38,952 nucleotides of DNA from an uncultured Actinomycetes bacterium (GCA_903899845.1 CAIUKV010000001.1:1-38952); one strand, 5' to 3'. Positions 25,699-36,813 are shown, counted from the first letter of the stretch. Numbers and translations are program-made. The notes: generated from the sequence alone by a model not told the origin.

Positions 25699-26451
25699 TC
25701 AGGACAACGCGAGGGTGACCGCGGAGAGCAGGTTGAAGCCCACGTGCAGCAGCAGCGGGCGGGCGAGATCTCCCGACCGGGCCGCCTGCCACCCGGTCAC
25801 GAGGCCGAGGAGGAGCAGACCGGGCACGACGTAGTACGAGCCCGGGTCCCCCACCACGTGGACGCCGGCGAACAGCGCCGCCGACACCACCACGGCGACC
25901 GGGACCGAGCACCGGCGCTGCAGCGCCCGCAGCAGCGCGCCCCGGAAGAGCAGCTCCTCGACCAGCGGCGCGACGACGACGATCCCGACGAGGAGCACGA
26001 CGAGCGACCCGGGCCCGGCCTGCTCGACCGTCCGCGACACCTGCTGCGCCGACTCGTCGAGATCGGCCAGCTCCGCGATGGGCCGGAGCAGGATGCCCGA
26101 CGCGACCGAGAGCGCGGCCCCGGCCGCGATCCACCCCGCCACCGCTGCGGCCGGAAGGCGCCGGAACGGCGACACGAGCCCGTAGTCGCGGGTGAGGGAG
26201 CCCCGGCCCTTGCGCTCCGACATGAACACCAGCACGAGCACGATCGCGGTGTTCTGGGCGAGCAGGGCCCCGAACACGAACCACGCGGGCACATCGTCGG
26301 ACCCGGCCCGATCGGCGAGGGTCGGATCGGCCGCGCCGGCGAACGCGAGGAACAGCAACGCGCCGAAGATGCCCCCGAGCCACGCGACGAGCACGTCGGG
26401 CAGGCCCCAACGCAGGCGGGGTCGGGCCATCGGGCCGACGTCAGGGTTCAC
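25699..26451 (-). CDS. CPBP-family intramembrane metalloprotease
   Basis: 250 residues with about seven membrane helices. The Abi/CPBP motifs are present: EELLFRGALLRAL (EExxxR), FAGVHVV (FxxxH) and the final HVGFN (HxxxN/B). These residues form the intramembrane active site of Rce1-like proteases. In bacteria, roles range from bacteriocin immunity to unknown; none can be assigned here. The GTG start is fixed by TAGCAT six bases upstream. Divergent from ftsH. Confidence 0.9.
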   Translation of the reverse strand: MNPDVGPMARPRLRWGLPDVLVAWLGGIFGALLFLAFAGAADPTLADRAGSDDVPAWFVFGALLAQNTAIVLVLVFMSERKGRGSLTRDYGLVSPFRRLPAAAVAGWIAAGAALSVASGILLRPIAELADLDESAQQVSRTVEQAGPGSLVVLLVGIVVVAPLVEELLFRGALLRALQRRCSVPVAVVVSAALFAGVHVVGDPGSYYVVPGLLLLGLVTGWQAARSGDLARPLLLHVGFNLLSAVTLALS

Positions 26452-26457
26452 GCATCG

Positions 26458-26463
26458 ATGCTA
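26458..26463 (-). promoter_or_regulatory. -10 box (TAGCAT) of the CPBP gene, leaderless arrangement
   Basis: TAGCAT on the minus strand, then six bases, then the GTG at 26451. It lies in the 120-base divergent spacer shared with ftsH, whose own -10 box is the same hexamer. Confidence 0.5.
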
Positions 26464-26559
26464 CGCGGGACGGTCGCCGCCCCGATCTCCCGACGCGCCT
26501 GCGCGCAGAGCCCCGGACCGCCCGCGCAACCCCGTGGTCCGGATGCCGTCCGAGGGCCC

Positions 26560-26565
26560 TAGCAT
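26560..26565 (+). promoter_or_regulatory. ftsH: -10 box (TAGCAT) of ftsH, leaderless arrangement
   Basis: TAGCAT followed by six bases and the ATG at 26572. No ribosome binding site fits between. Same hexamer and spacing as the divergent CPBP gene. Confidence 0.5.
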
Positions 26566-26571
26566 GGCTCC

Positions 26572-28608
<2,037 letters not shown>

Positions 28609-29020
28609 GCGGACGTCGGCGAGCGCGGCCCACAGGTCGGTCGCGCTGACGGCCCCGAGCGTGTGGTGGCGGACCACCCCGACGGCGTCGGCCACCAGGA
28701 TCAGCGGGATCGCCGCGATCGCGTACCGCTGGTGCAGGGCACGGTCGTCGGTCGCCTCGAGCGCGCACGTGGCGACGTCGGCCGACTCCAGCACCGCCAC
28801 CTTGGCCGCCAGGCCCACACACGAGTCGCAGGTCCGCGACCAGAAGTAGGCGACCAGCCACGGGGCGTCGGGCCGCGGGAAGTCGGTCCGGTCGAGCTGC
28901 TGGGGCACCGGCGCCGCGGTCCGGGGCGGCGGGCCGGGCCGGGCGCGGCGGCGGCTCACCGTGGCGACCGCGACCACCACGACGACCAGCACTGCGGCGA
29001 TCAGGAGGCGGGTGAGCACG

Positions 29021-30766
29021 TCAGTCCCGGAACGGCACGGCGGTCGCGAGGGAGACCGCGCCCAGGTAGGTGTCGCGCCCGACCACGATCGGGCCGTCGG
29101 CCGACACCACCAGCACCTGGCCCGGGGCGATCCCCCATTCGGCGAGGTCGAAGCGGGCGACCCGGCCCGGCGGCACGACCTGCGCGGGCGCGCTGCGCGG
29201 GCCGACGGGGTCGCCCGCCCGGTACGCGAGCACCTCGACCGTCACGGGGCCCGGTCCCGGGTTCACCGCGACCACGGCCGAGAACGCGCCGGTCGGCGCG
29301 CCGGCCAACGCCCACCGGCGGGCCGCGACCGCCGCCCCGCCGTCGGTCGCCGCGCCTCCACCCGAGGTCACCACCGCCTCGGCCACCACCCGGGCCCCGT
29401 CGGGCACCCGGACGACCACGGCCGCCGTGGTCCCCACCGGGATCCGGGCGCTCGGATCGAACCGCACCACCGAACGGGTGGGGACGTCGACCGTCTCGGG
29501 GGCGAGCGAGCCGCCGCCCGAGAGGAGCACCGACACCTCGGCGGTGGCCGGGACCAGGCCGAAGTTGGCGATGGCGACCGCCCCCACGACCCCGGTCGCG
29601 GCCACGGGCAGGGGCAGGATCCACTCGCGCCGGGGTGTCGGGGTCCCGAGGGACAGCGTGAGGCCGTTGACGCCGTCGGCGCCCGCGAACGACCGGACCT
29701 GCTCGGCGACGATGCGCCCGGTCCGGGCCCGGACCACCGTGGCGACCCGCTCCTGGCGGGGGACGACGTCGGTCACCGGGACCACGACCTTCGCCCGGCG
29801 CCCGACCACGATCCCCTGCAGCGCCTGGGGCTCCTGCACCCCGGAGTCGGTGACGAAGCCGACGTCGACGATGGCGTCGTCGCCGAACGGGTTGAACAGC
29901 TCGAGCACCTGGGCCGCGCCGCGGGCGGTGCCCCCGGCGGCGAAGTACCAGCGACGCGACGCGGTCCGGGCGCACGGGCTCATCGCGAGGTCGTCCGCGC
30001 CGCGGATCTCGTGCTCCACCACGGCGGCGCCACCCACCACCTCGACCACCACGCCGGGCGCCCCCACGCGGGCCACGGTCGCCACCCGGACCGCCCGCCG
30101 TCCGTACGCGCCCACCTCGACCCGTTCGGTGGTCGACTCGGTCGAGGCGGCGTCCACCGTCACGTCGGCGGTGATGGTGCCGGGCGAGAGGTTGGCGATG
30201 TACACCGTCTCCTCGGTGGCCCCTCCCGCGACCGCCGTGCCCGCGGGGCAGTACCAGGCCACCGACACGGCGTCGTCACCCGGGACCTCGGGCCCGGCGA
30301 GGCCGGGGGTGGTCACCCGGGCCGGATCGGCGGTGGGCGACCGGCGATCGAGCACGACTGCGCCCGCGAGCAGGGCGGCGAGGACCGCCACCGTCACGAT
30401 GCGGGCGGCGCGCCCGGCGCCGGGTGGCGGGACCCGCCCCGCTCCCGGCCCGTCGCCGGGATCGCCGGGGTCGCCGCCCGTCGAGCCGTCGTCCGCGGGA
30501 TCGCCGTCCCCCGGATCGTCGAACGCCGGATCGGGCGCATCGAACCCGTCGACCGGGTCGGGCTCGGCGGACGCACCGGGTCGGCCGAACCCGTCGGACC
30601 CGTCCACCGACACATCGTCGAACCCGTCGGTGAACGCGCCTTCGAACGCGTCGACGCCCCGTTCGTCGACGCCCCGTTCGTCGTCGTCGGTACGCCACCA
30701 GTCGCCGCCCCCGGCCGCGACCGGACCCGGGTCGAACTGGTCGCGGGGATCGACCGGACCGCTCAC
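29021..30766 (-). CDS. DUF5719-like exported/anchored protein with acidic N-terminal region
   Basis: 581 residues. The first ~115 residues are Asp/Gly/Pro-rich and acidic (ERGVDERGVD, FDDVSVDGSDGFGRPG, DPADDGSTGGDPGDPGDG). A single membrane helix follows (RIVTVAVLAALLAGAVVLD), then ~440 residues of repeated β-rich segments with two cysteines (WYCPAGTAV; MSPCARTASRRWYF), resembling the DUF5719 family found beside large glycosyltransferases in actinobacteria. Type II topology would place the β-rich part outside. GTG start overlaps the glycosyltransferase stop (GTGA). Function unknown; a partner of that enzyme is inference. Confidence 0.75.
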   Translation of the reverse strand: MSGPVDPRDQFDPGPVAAGGGDWWRTDDDERGVDERGVDAFEGAFTDGFDDVSVDGSDGFGRPGASAEPDPVDGFDAPDPAFDDPGDGDPADDGSTGGDPGDPGDGPGAGRVPPPGAGRAARIVTVAVLAALLAGAVVLDRRSPTADPARVTTPGLAGPEVPGDDAVSVAWYCPAGTAVAGGATEETVYIANLSPGTITADVTVDAASTESTTERVEVGAYGRRAVRVATVARVGAPGVVVEVVGGAAVVEHEIRGADDLAMSPCARTASRRWYFAAGGTARGAAQVLELFNPFGDDAIVDVGFVTDSGVQEPQALQGIVVGRRAKVVVPVTDVVPRQERVATVVRARTGRIVAEQVRSFAGADGVNGLTLSLGTPTPRREWILPLPVAATGVVGAVAIANFGLVPATAEVSVLLSGGGSLAPETVDVPTRSVVRFDPSARIPVGTTAAVVVRVPDGARVVAEAVVTSGGGAATDGGAAVAARRWALAGAPTGAFSAVVAVNPGPGPVTVEVLAYRAGDPVGPRSAPAQVVPPGRVARFDLAEWGIAPGQVLVVSADGPIVVGRDTYLGAVSLATAVPFRD

Positions 30767-33700
30767 GCCTGCGCCCAGAAGTCGTCGTCGAGGTCGTCGC
30801 GCCGCCGTCGGTCCCGCATCGCGTCTCGCGCCCGGCGCCGTTCGTCGGCCTGCTCCCGGCGCTCCGCCCGACCGAGCCGCGGGCGGGCGACCGGCACCCG
30901 CCGCCGCCGGCCGGTCCAGCCGACCACGGCGACGACCAGCCACAGGACCGCCTGGCCGGCGATCATCAGTCGGGTCGGCCACTGGTCGTCGTAGCGCAGC
31001 ACCACCTCGCCCCGACGCGGGAGCACCCAGCTGTTGGCCCAGCCGAAGCTCTCGGCGTGGCGCAGCGGGCGGTCGGCCACGGTCGCCGTCCACGCCGACG
31101 CGAACGCCTCGGCGGCCACCACCCGGCCCGGCCCGGCCGGCCCGGTCCCGAGGGGCGTGACGGCCCCGGCGAGGTCGGTGCCGAGCGACGCCGGGATCGC
31201 AGCGCGGTCGCCGGTGGGGACGGCATCGGCATCGGCGGCGGCGACCACGCCCCGGCCCGCGAACCAGGCCGTGTTCTCGTACAGCACCAGGCCCCGCTCG
31301 GTCCCGAGCTCCGCGAGGTCGAGCTGGTCCGCGAGGCGGGAGCGGAGACCCGGGACCGCGCGCCGCTCCGGGCCGGCGGGACCGTTGCGCACCGGGGCGG
31401 CCACGTAGCGCACGCCCATGGGCGCCACGATGCGTCCGAGCCGATTCGTGCGGCCGTCGAGCGCGAGCTCGACCGCGTCGGCCAGCACGGCGTCGGCCGC
31501 GGCCGCCGGTGCCCGCGGCACCGACCGCACGTCACCCGCGCCGTCGACGGTGAGCGCGTAGGCGACACCATCGCGGACCGGGAACGGATCGGTCGGGAGC
31601 ACCGCGGCGTCACCGAGCCAGAGGATGCGGAAGGCGCCGGCCGGCGGTCGATCGGTGGTGAAGGCGAGCGGGTCGTTCCAACCCGACCGCGCTGCGTGCC
31701 ACCGGCCGTCGGCCGCATCGGCGACGAAGCCGAGCGACGCGAGGGCCACCCCGCCCGCGGCGACCACCGCGGCGAGCTGCCGCCAACCGAACCGGGCCCG
31801 CCGCAGCTCCTCGACGAACGCCCCCACGCCGAGTCCGGCGGCGACCGCGAGACCGAGGGCCGCCGCGACCAACGCGCCCTCGGGCGGAGGCACGGCGGCA
31901 TCCGGCCACACCCGTGAGGGTACGAACGCAGCGGCGACGCCCACTGCGACGAGGAACCAGGCCCGGGCCACCCACGCCAGCCGGGGCCCGCGCGCCACCG
32001 CGAGCGCGAACAGCGCCGTGGCGTACACCCCGAGGCTCGCCACGCCGGCACCGGCCGGACCGGTGGCGAAGCGCAGGACCGTCCCGAGGTCGAGGTCGGG
32101 GACGCGCAGTACGACGCCGAACGCCGCCGGATCGTCGACGAGGTCCCGAGCCGAGAGGGACCACGGGAAGAGCAGGACCAACGCGCCGACCGTGCCCGCC
32201 ACCGCGACCCCGAGGCCGCGCACCGCCGCACCGACGTCCCGTCCGGTGCACAGCGACCCGAGCAGGGCGGCCACCGCCACCAGGACGAGGAACAGCGCCG
32301 CCGCCGGCGCGAACGCCACGGTGACGGCGGCGAGGGCGGCGAGCCCGAGGAGCGCCCGCCCCCGACGGTCACCGGCGGTCGGCCCGGCGAAGCCGGACGC
32401 CCGCACGAAGGCCAGGACGAGGAACGGAGCGGTCGCGTAGAGGACGATCGCACCGAGGCGACCACCGGCGAACGCGTTGCGGACGACCGGGCTGACCCCG
32501 TAGAGCACGGCTCCGGCCACCGCCGGACCCCGGGTGGCGGCGAGGCGGCGCAGGAGCCGGGCCACCCCCAGCGGCCCCACCACGAACGCCCCGAGGACGG
32601 CGAGGGTCTGGGCGAGCGCAGGATGCCCCAGGGTGGCGGTGGTCAGGCCCGCGACGACGGCCAGCGCGCCCGAGGCCGGGACCGGCGCGCCGAGCCCGGT
32701 GTCGCGCCAGGCCGAGGTGAAGGCGTCGAGCGCGGAACCGACCCCGACCCACGGCACCAGGGTCCCGACCGCGGGGACACCGTCGGCGATCACGGCGCGC
32801 GAGCCGATCACGAGGACCACGAGGAAGGCGGCAACGGCGAGGGTCCCGGGGTGGCGGAGCGCGTCGGCCGTGCTGTCGCCCCAGAGCCGGACCCGGTCGC
32901 CGATCGACTCCACCCGCTCGTCGGCGTGGTGATGGGTGAGGAACGAGCGCAGGCGGGCCACCCAGCCGATCTGCAGCTCCCACAGGTCGAGGTCGTGCAC
33001 GGTCCGGAGCGGCTGGGCCCGACGCCGCGCGCGGCGGATGCGGCCCGGGTGCCCGAGGCACCACCACCACGCCCGGGCCTCGGCCAAGGCCTCGGTCCGG
33101 CGGCGGCTGAACAGGAAGGCCAGCACCTCGAGGGTCGACACGACGAGGCCGAGCGGCACGATCCACACGAGGGAGCCGGTCGAGTAGCAGGTGAAGGCCG
33201 TGCGGACCCGGCGGCGGGCCCGGGCCCGCACCTCGGCCGGATCGCCGACCGCCCGCACGTTGCCCGCCTCGCGGTGGCCGACCCGGGCGTCCGGCACGGC
33301 CATGACGCGCGCGCCGGCGAGCCGGGCCCGCCAGCACAGGTCGAGATCCTCGGAGCCCGGGAACGCCTCGGCGTCGAACCCGCCCAGGGTGCGGAACAGG
33401 TCGGCGCGCACGAGCATGGTCGCGCTCGGAACGTAGAAGACGTCACGGACGGCGTCGTGCTGCTCCTGGTCGATCTCCCCCGGCTCGATGCCGGTGTGGG
33501 CGCCCCCGAACCGGTCGATCGACCGCCCCACCTCGAGCAGCACCTCGGGCCGGTCGTACTCCACCAGCTTCGGGCCGCAGACCGCGGCGTTCGACCGGTA
33601 CGCCTCCTCGACCAGGATGCGGATCGCGTCGGGCTCGAGCCGGACGTCGTCGTGGCAGAAGCAGAGGAAGGCCGCCTGCTCGGCCACCGCGAGCGCCTCG

Positions 33701-34002
33701 TTGGCCGCTTCGGCGAAGCCGTCGGCACGGCTGCGGCGCACCCGCGCCTCGGGGACGACGGCGAGCACCCGGTCGGTGGGATCGCTGCCCGACCCGGCGT
33801 CGACCACCAGCACCCGCAGCCCCGGGTAGTCCTGGGCGCCCAGGGAGGCGAGCGTGTCCTCGAGCCCCAGCCCGGGGTCGTGGGTCACGACCACGGCCAC
33901 CACCACCGGCGGGGTCGCGGGGCCCGGGTCGTCGACGAGGAGGTCGTCGGCCCGCGGATCCCCCGGCGGTGGGCCCGTCACGGAGTCGGGGGCATCGGCC
34001 AT
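30763..34002 (-). CDS. Family 2 glycosyltransferase fused to a large polytopic membrane domain
   Basis: 1079 residues. An N-terminal GT2 domain (about 30-270) has VVVAVVVTHDPG, the acidic motif CFCHDDVRLEPDAI and FPGSEDLDLCWRARLAGARV (ED acceptor motif). About 12 helices follow, from VWIVPLGLVVSTLEVLAFLF on, then an extracytoplasmic segment with WNDPLAFTTDRPPAGAFRILWLGD, a last helix (MIAGQAVLWLVVAVVGW) and a basic C-terminus. Such fusions in actinobacteria are thought to build or export cell-surface polysaccharide; donor and acceptor are unknown. ATG at 34002 is the first start after a TATCCT box (34019-34014, 11 bases upstream). Confidence 0.85.
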   Translation of the reverse strand: MADAPDSVTGPPPGDPRADDLLVDDPGPATPPVVVAVVVTHDPGLGLEDTLASLGAQDYPGLRVLVVDAGSGSDPTDRVLAVVPEARVRRSRADGFAEAANEALAVAEQAAFLCFCHDDVRLEPDAIRILVEEAYRSNAAVCGPKLVEYDRPEVLLEVGRSIDRFGGAHTGIEPGEIDQEQHDAVRDVFYVPSATMLVRADLFRTLGGFDAEAFPGSEDLDLCWRARLAGARVMAVPDARVGHREAGNVRAVGDPAEVRARARRRVRTAFTCYSTGSLVWIVPLGLVVSTLEVLAFLFSRRRTEALAEARAWWWCLGHPGRIRRARRRAQPLRTVHDLDLWELQIGWVARLRSFLTHHHADERVESIGDRVRLWGDSTADALRHPGTLAVAAFLVVLVIGSRAVIADGVPAVGTLVPWVGVGSALDAFTSAWRDTGLGAPVPASGALAVVAGLTTATLGHPALAQTLAVLGAFVVGPLGVARLLRRLAATRGPAVAGAVLYGVSPVVRNAFAGGRLGAIVLYATAPFLVLAFVRASGFAGPTAGDRRGRALLGLAALAAVTVAFAPAAALFLVLVAVAALLGSLCTGRDVGAAVRGLGVAVAGTVGALVLLFPWSLSARDLVDDPAAFGVVLRVPDLDLGTVLRFATGPAGAGVASLGVYATALFALAVARGPRLAWVARAWFLVAVGVAAAFVPSRVWPDAAVPPPEGALVAAALGLAVAAGLGVGAFVEELRRARFGWRQLAAVVAAGGVALASLGFVADAADGRWHAARSGWNDPLAFTTDRPPAGAFRILWLGDAAVLPTDPFPVRDGVAYALTVDGAGDVRSVPRAPAAAADAVLADAVELALDGRTNRLGRIVAPMGVRYVAAPVRNGPAGPERRAVPGLRSRLADQLDLAELGTERGLVLYENTAWFAGRGVVAAADADAVPTGDRAAIPASLGTDLAGAVTPLGTGPAGPGRVVAAEAFASAWTATVADRPLRHAESFGWANSWVLPRRGEVVLRYDDQWPTRLMIAGQAVLWLVVAVVGWTGRRRRVPVARPRLGRAERREQADERRRARDAMRDRRRRDDLDDDFWAQA

Positions 34003-34013
34003 GGCGCACCCGG

Positions 34014-34019
34014 AGGATA
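34014..34019 (-). promoter_or_regulatory. Possible -10 box (TATCCT) of the glycosyltransferase operon
   Basis: TATCCT on the minus strand, 11 bases before the ATG, would give a leader of only about four bases. It lies in the divergent spacer shared with the helical-protein gene promoter at 34057-34085. Confidence 0.4.
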
Positions 34020-34050
34020 CCGGCGCCGACCGGACCGGGCGCGGCCCGCC

Positions 34051-34095
34051 GGGTGCTTGCAAGAGTTAGCACTCTGCGCTATTCTGCAAGCACCC
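34051..34095 (+). promoter_or_regulatory. Promoter embraced by an 11-bp inverted repeat, with a CIRCE-like half site
   Basis: TTGCAA (34057-34062), 17 bases, then TATTCT (34080-34085): the best sigma-70-type promoter of the window. A perfect inverted repeat GGGTGCTTGCA (34051-34061) / TGCAAGCACCC (34085-34095) covers both boxes, and the spacer contains TTAGCACTC (34066-34074), identical to one half of the HrcA operator CIRCE. This looks like a repressor target for the gene at 34147. The second CIRCE half is absent. Confidence 0.6.
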
Positions 34096-34146
34096 GACCG
34101 GTCCCCCGCCGGTCCCCCCACCACCACCCCCGCCGAGAGGAGCACC

Positions 34147-34662
34147 ATGGCCACCACCGACCCCACCGCCACCGACTCCACCGAGAGCGACACCCCGGCC
34201 GGCACCGCATCTACCGCTGCGTCCACCGCCGCGTCCACCGATCCTGCGCCGACGCCGTCGGGCCCGATCGCCGTCCCGGCCTGGGCCGACGATGCCGTCA
34301 CTCGGGTCGGTGACGTCGCCCGGGCCGCCTGGTCGCGCTCCACCGGCCTCGCCGGGCAGGCCGCGGGCACCGCCGTGGAGGCAACCGGCAAGGCCCGGAC
34401 CGTCGCCGTCGACCTGGCCGGCCGGGCCCGGACCCAGGCCGAGGCACTCGCCGACGACGTCCGGACCCGGACGGAGCAGGCCCTCCGCGAGATCCGCACC
34501 CGCGGCGGTCAGGTCGCCGGGGCCGGACGCGACCGCATCGGCGATGCCGCCGGCCGGGTCCAGCCGGTGGTCGAGCAGGTGCAGGCCCAGGCCGAGCGGG
34601 CCGTCGGCGCCGCCACCGGCCGGGCCCGGTCGCTCGTGGGCCGCGGCAGCCCGGACGCCTGA
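34147..34662 (+). CDS. Ala/Arg-rich amphipathic helical protein (phasin/apolipoprotein-like), unknown function
   Basis: 171 residues. Residues 1-45 are Thr/Ala/Ser/Pro-rich and probably disordered; about 50-165 form long amphipathic helices with regularly spaced Val/Ala and Arg/Glu (TAVEATGKARTVAVDLAGRA, RTRTEQALREIRTRG, VVEQVQAQAERAVGAATGRA). No cysteine, signal peptide or enzyme motif. Composition recalls phasins, heparin-binding-hemagglutinin-like or LEA-like proteins; none can be asserted. gagaggag sits four bases before the ATG, with a strong, possibly repressed promoter and paired hairpins after the stop. Confidence 0.75.
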   Translation: MATTDPTATDSTESDTPAGTASTAASTAASTDPAPTPSGPIAVPAWADDAVTRVGDVARAAWSRSTGLAGQAAGTAVEATGKARTVAVDLAGRARTQAEALADDVRTRTEQALREIRTRGGQVAGAGRDRIGDAAGRVQPVVEQVQAQAERAVGAATGRARSLVGRGSPDA

Positions 34663-34666
34663 ACCC

Positions 34667-34713
34667 ACCCGGCGGCAGCCGGGTCCCGGCCCCGGGGCGG
34701 CGGCTCCGGGGCC
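34667..34713 (+). terminator. Two tandem GC hairpins after the helical-protein gene
   Basis: First stem ACCCGGC (34667-34673) / GCCGGGT (34678-34684) with loop GGCA; second stem GGCCCCGG (34688-34695) / CCGGGGCC (34706-34713) with a 10-base loop. They begin four bases after the stop codon. No T-tract follows, as is common in very GC-rich actinobacteria, so termination is probable but not shown. Confidence 0.5.
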
Positions 34714-34738
34714 TCTCCCGGCCTGGCATCCTTCCCGC

Positions 34739-35851
34739 ATGACCGTCTGGACCGTCCTCGCCTTTCTCGGCGGCCTCGCGCTCCTCGTCGCCGGGGCCGA
34801 CCTCCTCGTCCGGGGAGCCGCCACCCTCGCCACCCGCCTCGGGGTGTCGGCGGTCGTGGTCGGGCTGACCGTGGTGGCGTTCGGGACCTCCACGCCCGAG
34901 CTGGCGGTGAGCGTGGACGCCGCGACGTCCGACCAGCCCGGGATCGCGCTCGGCAATGTGGTCGGCAGCAACACGGTCAACGTCCTGCTGATCCTCGGGG
35001 CGAGCGCCGTGATCGGTGGGCTGCTCGTCCACCAGCGGCTGCTGCGCCGCGAGATCCCGATCATGGTCGGGGTGTCGGTGCTGGTCGTCGTCCTCGCGCT
35101 CGACGGACGCATCGGCACCGTCGACGGCCTGGTGCTCGTCGGCCTGATGGCCGTCTACATGGCCTGGCTGCTCAACGTCGCCCGCCGCGAGCGTCCCGAC
35201 GTGCTCGCCGAGTACGACGCCGGGGTGGAGGCGGTGGAGCGTCCGACCGTCCGACGGCCGGCGTGGTGGCTCGTCGGGCAGATCGTCGTCGGCCTCGCGC
35301 TCCTGGTGGTCGGGGGCCGGCTGCTCGTCACCGCTGCCACCGACGCCGCCACCGCGCTCGGCGTCAGCGAACTGGTCATCGGCCTCACCGTGGTCGCGGT
35401 GGGAACCTCGCTCCCCGAGTTCGCCACCAGCCTGCTCGCGGCGATCCGGGGCGAGCGCGACATCGCGGTGGCCAACGTGGTCGGGTCCAACATCTTCAAC
35501 ATCCTCACCGTGCTCGGCGTCTCCGCGATCGCCGGCGGCTCGATCGACGTGAGCGACGCGGCCCGCCAGGTCGACATCCCGGTGATGCTCGCGGCGGCGG
35601 TCGTCCTCGTCCCGATGTGCTGGAGCCGACTGTCCATCGCCCGCTGGGAGGGCGTCGCCCTCGCGCTGTTCTACGTCGCCTACGTCGCCTACCTGCTCCT
35701 CGACGCCTCCAACCACGACGGCGCCCGCCTGGTCGGCTGGGGCGGCGTGATCGCGGGCGGGCTGGTGCTCCTCGCCGCCACCGCGGCGGCGGTCCAGACC
35801 GTGCGGGCGACCCGCACGCCCGAGGCGACCGCCGAGCCACCGGGGAGCTGA
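34739..35851 (+). CDS. Sodium/calcium exchanger family (CaCA) antiporter
   Basis: 370 residues, about ten helices in two homologous halves. Each half has the α-repeat motifs: GTSTPELAVSVDA (49-61) with GNVVGSNTVNVLLILG (72-87), and GTSLPEFATSLLA (222-234) with ANVVGSNIFNILTVLG (245-260), including the ion-binding acidic residues (Glu54, Glu227). A charged loop separates the halves (about 148-175). This is the YrbG/CaCA architecture; the actual ions are not determinable. CATCCT ends six bases before the ATG, a weak leaderless-like arrangement. Confidence 0.92.
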   Translation: MTVWTVLAFLGGLALLVAGADLLVRGAATLATRLGVSAVVVGLTVVAFGTSTPELAVSVDAATSDQPGIALGNVVGSNTVNVLLILGASAVIGGLLVHQRLLRREIPIMVGVSVLVVVLALDGRIGTVDGLVLVGLMAVYMAWLLNVARRERPDVLAEYDAGVEAVERPTVRRPAWWLVGQIVVGLALLVVGGRLLVTAATDAATALGVSELVIGLTVVAVGTSLPEFATSLLAAIRGERDIAVANVVGSNIFNILTVLGVSAIAGGSIDVSDAARQVDIPVMLAAAVVLVPMCWSRLSIARWEGVALALFYVAYVAYLLLDASNHDGARLVGWGGVIAGGLVLLAATAAAVQTVRATRTPEATAEPPGS

Positions 35852-35858
35852 TCCCCGG

Positions 35859-35864
35859 TACTGT
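35859..35864 (+). promoter_or_regulatory. cofD: -10 box (TACTGT) of cofD, leaderless arrangement
   Basis: TACTGT ends seven bases before the GTG start at 35872, in the 20-base gap after the antiporter gene, with no ribosome binding site. Confidence 0.5.
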
Positions 35865-35871
35865 CCGGCGG

Positions 35872-36813
35872 GTGATCGCCGCCCTGGCCGGAGGAGTGGG
35901 GGCCGCCCGCTTCCTGCGGGGCCTGGTCGAGGTCGTCGATCCGGCGTCGGTGACCGCAGTGGTGAACACCGCCGACGACGACGACTTCTTCGGCCTGCGG
36001 GTCTGCCCCGACCTCGACAGCGTCACCTACACCCTGGCCGACGCCCACGACCGGGACCGCGGCTGGGGCCTCGCCGGCGAGACCTTCGCCACGCTCGACG
36101 CGCTCGGTCGCTACGGCGGACCGACCTGGTTCGGCCTCGGCGACCGCGACCTCGCCACCCACCTGTTCCGCACCGAGCGCCTGCGGGCCGGCGCCCCCCT
36201 CCACGCCGTCACCGCCGAGATCGCCCGGGCCTGGGGCCTGCACGCCCGCCTGCTCCCGATGACCGACGACCGTGTCGCGACGAGGATCACGGTGATCGAC
36301 GACGCGGGCGGGTCGCCCCGGGACCTCGCGATGCAGGAGTGGTTCGTGCGCGAGCGGTGCACGCCGGCGGTGCGCGCGGTGACGTTCGACGGCGCCGCCG
36401 ACGCCACCCCCGCACCCGGCGTGCTCGACGCCCTCGACGCCGCCGAGACGATCGTGATCTGCCCGAGCAACCCGGTGATCTCGATCGGTCCGATCCTCGC
36501 CGTCGCCGGCATCCGCGACCGCCTCCTGGCGCGACGCGACCGCGTGGTCGGGGTCAGCCCCATCGTCGGCGGTGCGCCCGTGAAGGGACCGGCCGACCGG
36601 CTCATGACCCCCCTCGGGATCGAGGTGTCGAGCGTCGGGGTGGCCCGGGCCTACCGCGAGATCTGCGCGACCCTGGTGATCGACACCGTCGACGCCGACG
36701 ACGCCGGGCGCGTCGCCGCCGAGGGCGTGCGTCCGGTGGTCACCGACACCATGATGCGCAACGTCGGCGTGGCCGCCGCGCTGGCCCGCACCACGATCGG
36801 GGCGCTCGCGTGA
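35872..36813 (+). CDS. cofD: 2-phospho-L-lactate (or phosphoenolpyruvate) transferase, F420 synthesis
   Basis: CofD/FbiA joins the phospholactyl- or phosphoenolpyruvyl-guanosine diphosphate moiety to the deazaflavin Fo. 313 residues with N-terminal IAALAGGVGAARFLRGL, VVNTADDDDFFGLRVCPDLDSVTYTLA (substrate/GDP-binding aspartates), ATRITVIDD, VICPSNPVISIGPIL and GVSPIVGGAPVKGPADRLM, all family signatures. The GTG start is set by the conserved N-terminus. Its stop overlaps cofE (GTGA). Confidence 0.95.
   Translation: MIAALAGGVGAARFLRGLVEVVDPASVTAVVNTADDDDFFGLRVCPDLDSVTYTLADAHDRDRGWGLAGETFATLDALGRYGGPTWFGLGDRDLATHLFRTERLRAGAPLHAVTAEIARAWGLHARLLPMTDDRVATRITVIDDAGGSPRDLAMQEWFVRERCTPAVRAVTFDGAADATPAPGVLDALDAAETIVICPSNPVISIGPILAVAGIRDRLLARRDRVVGVSPIVGGAPVKGPADRLMTPLGIEVSSVGVARAYREICATLVIDTVDADDAGRVAAEGVRPVVTDTMMRNVGVAAALARTTIGALA

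Noticed and set aside
34051-34095. Complete CIRCE element
   Set aside because: Only one exact half (TTAGCACTC) is present; the partner GAGTGCTAA at nine bases is missing.
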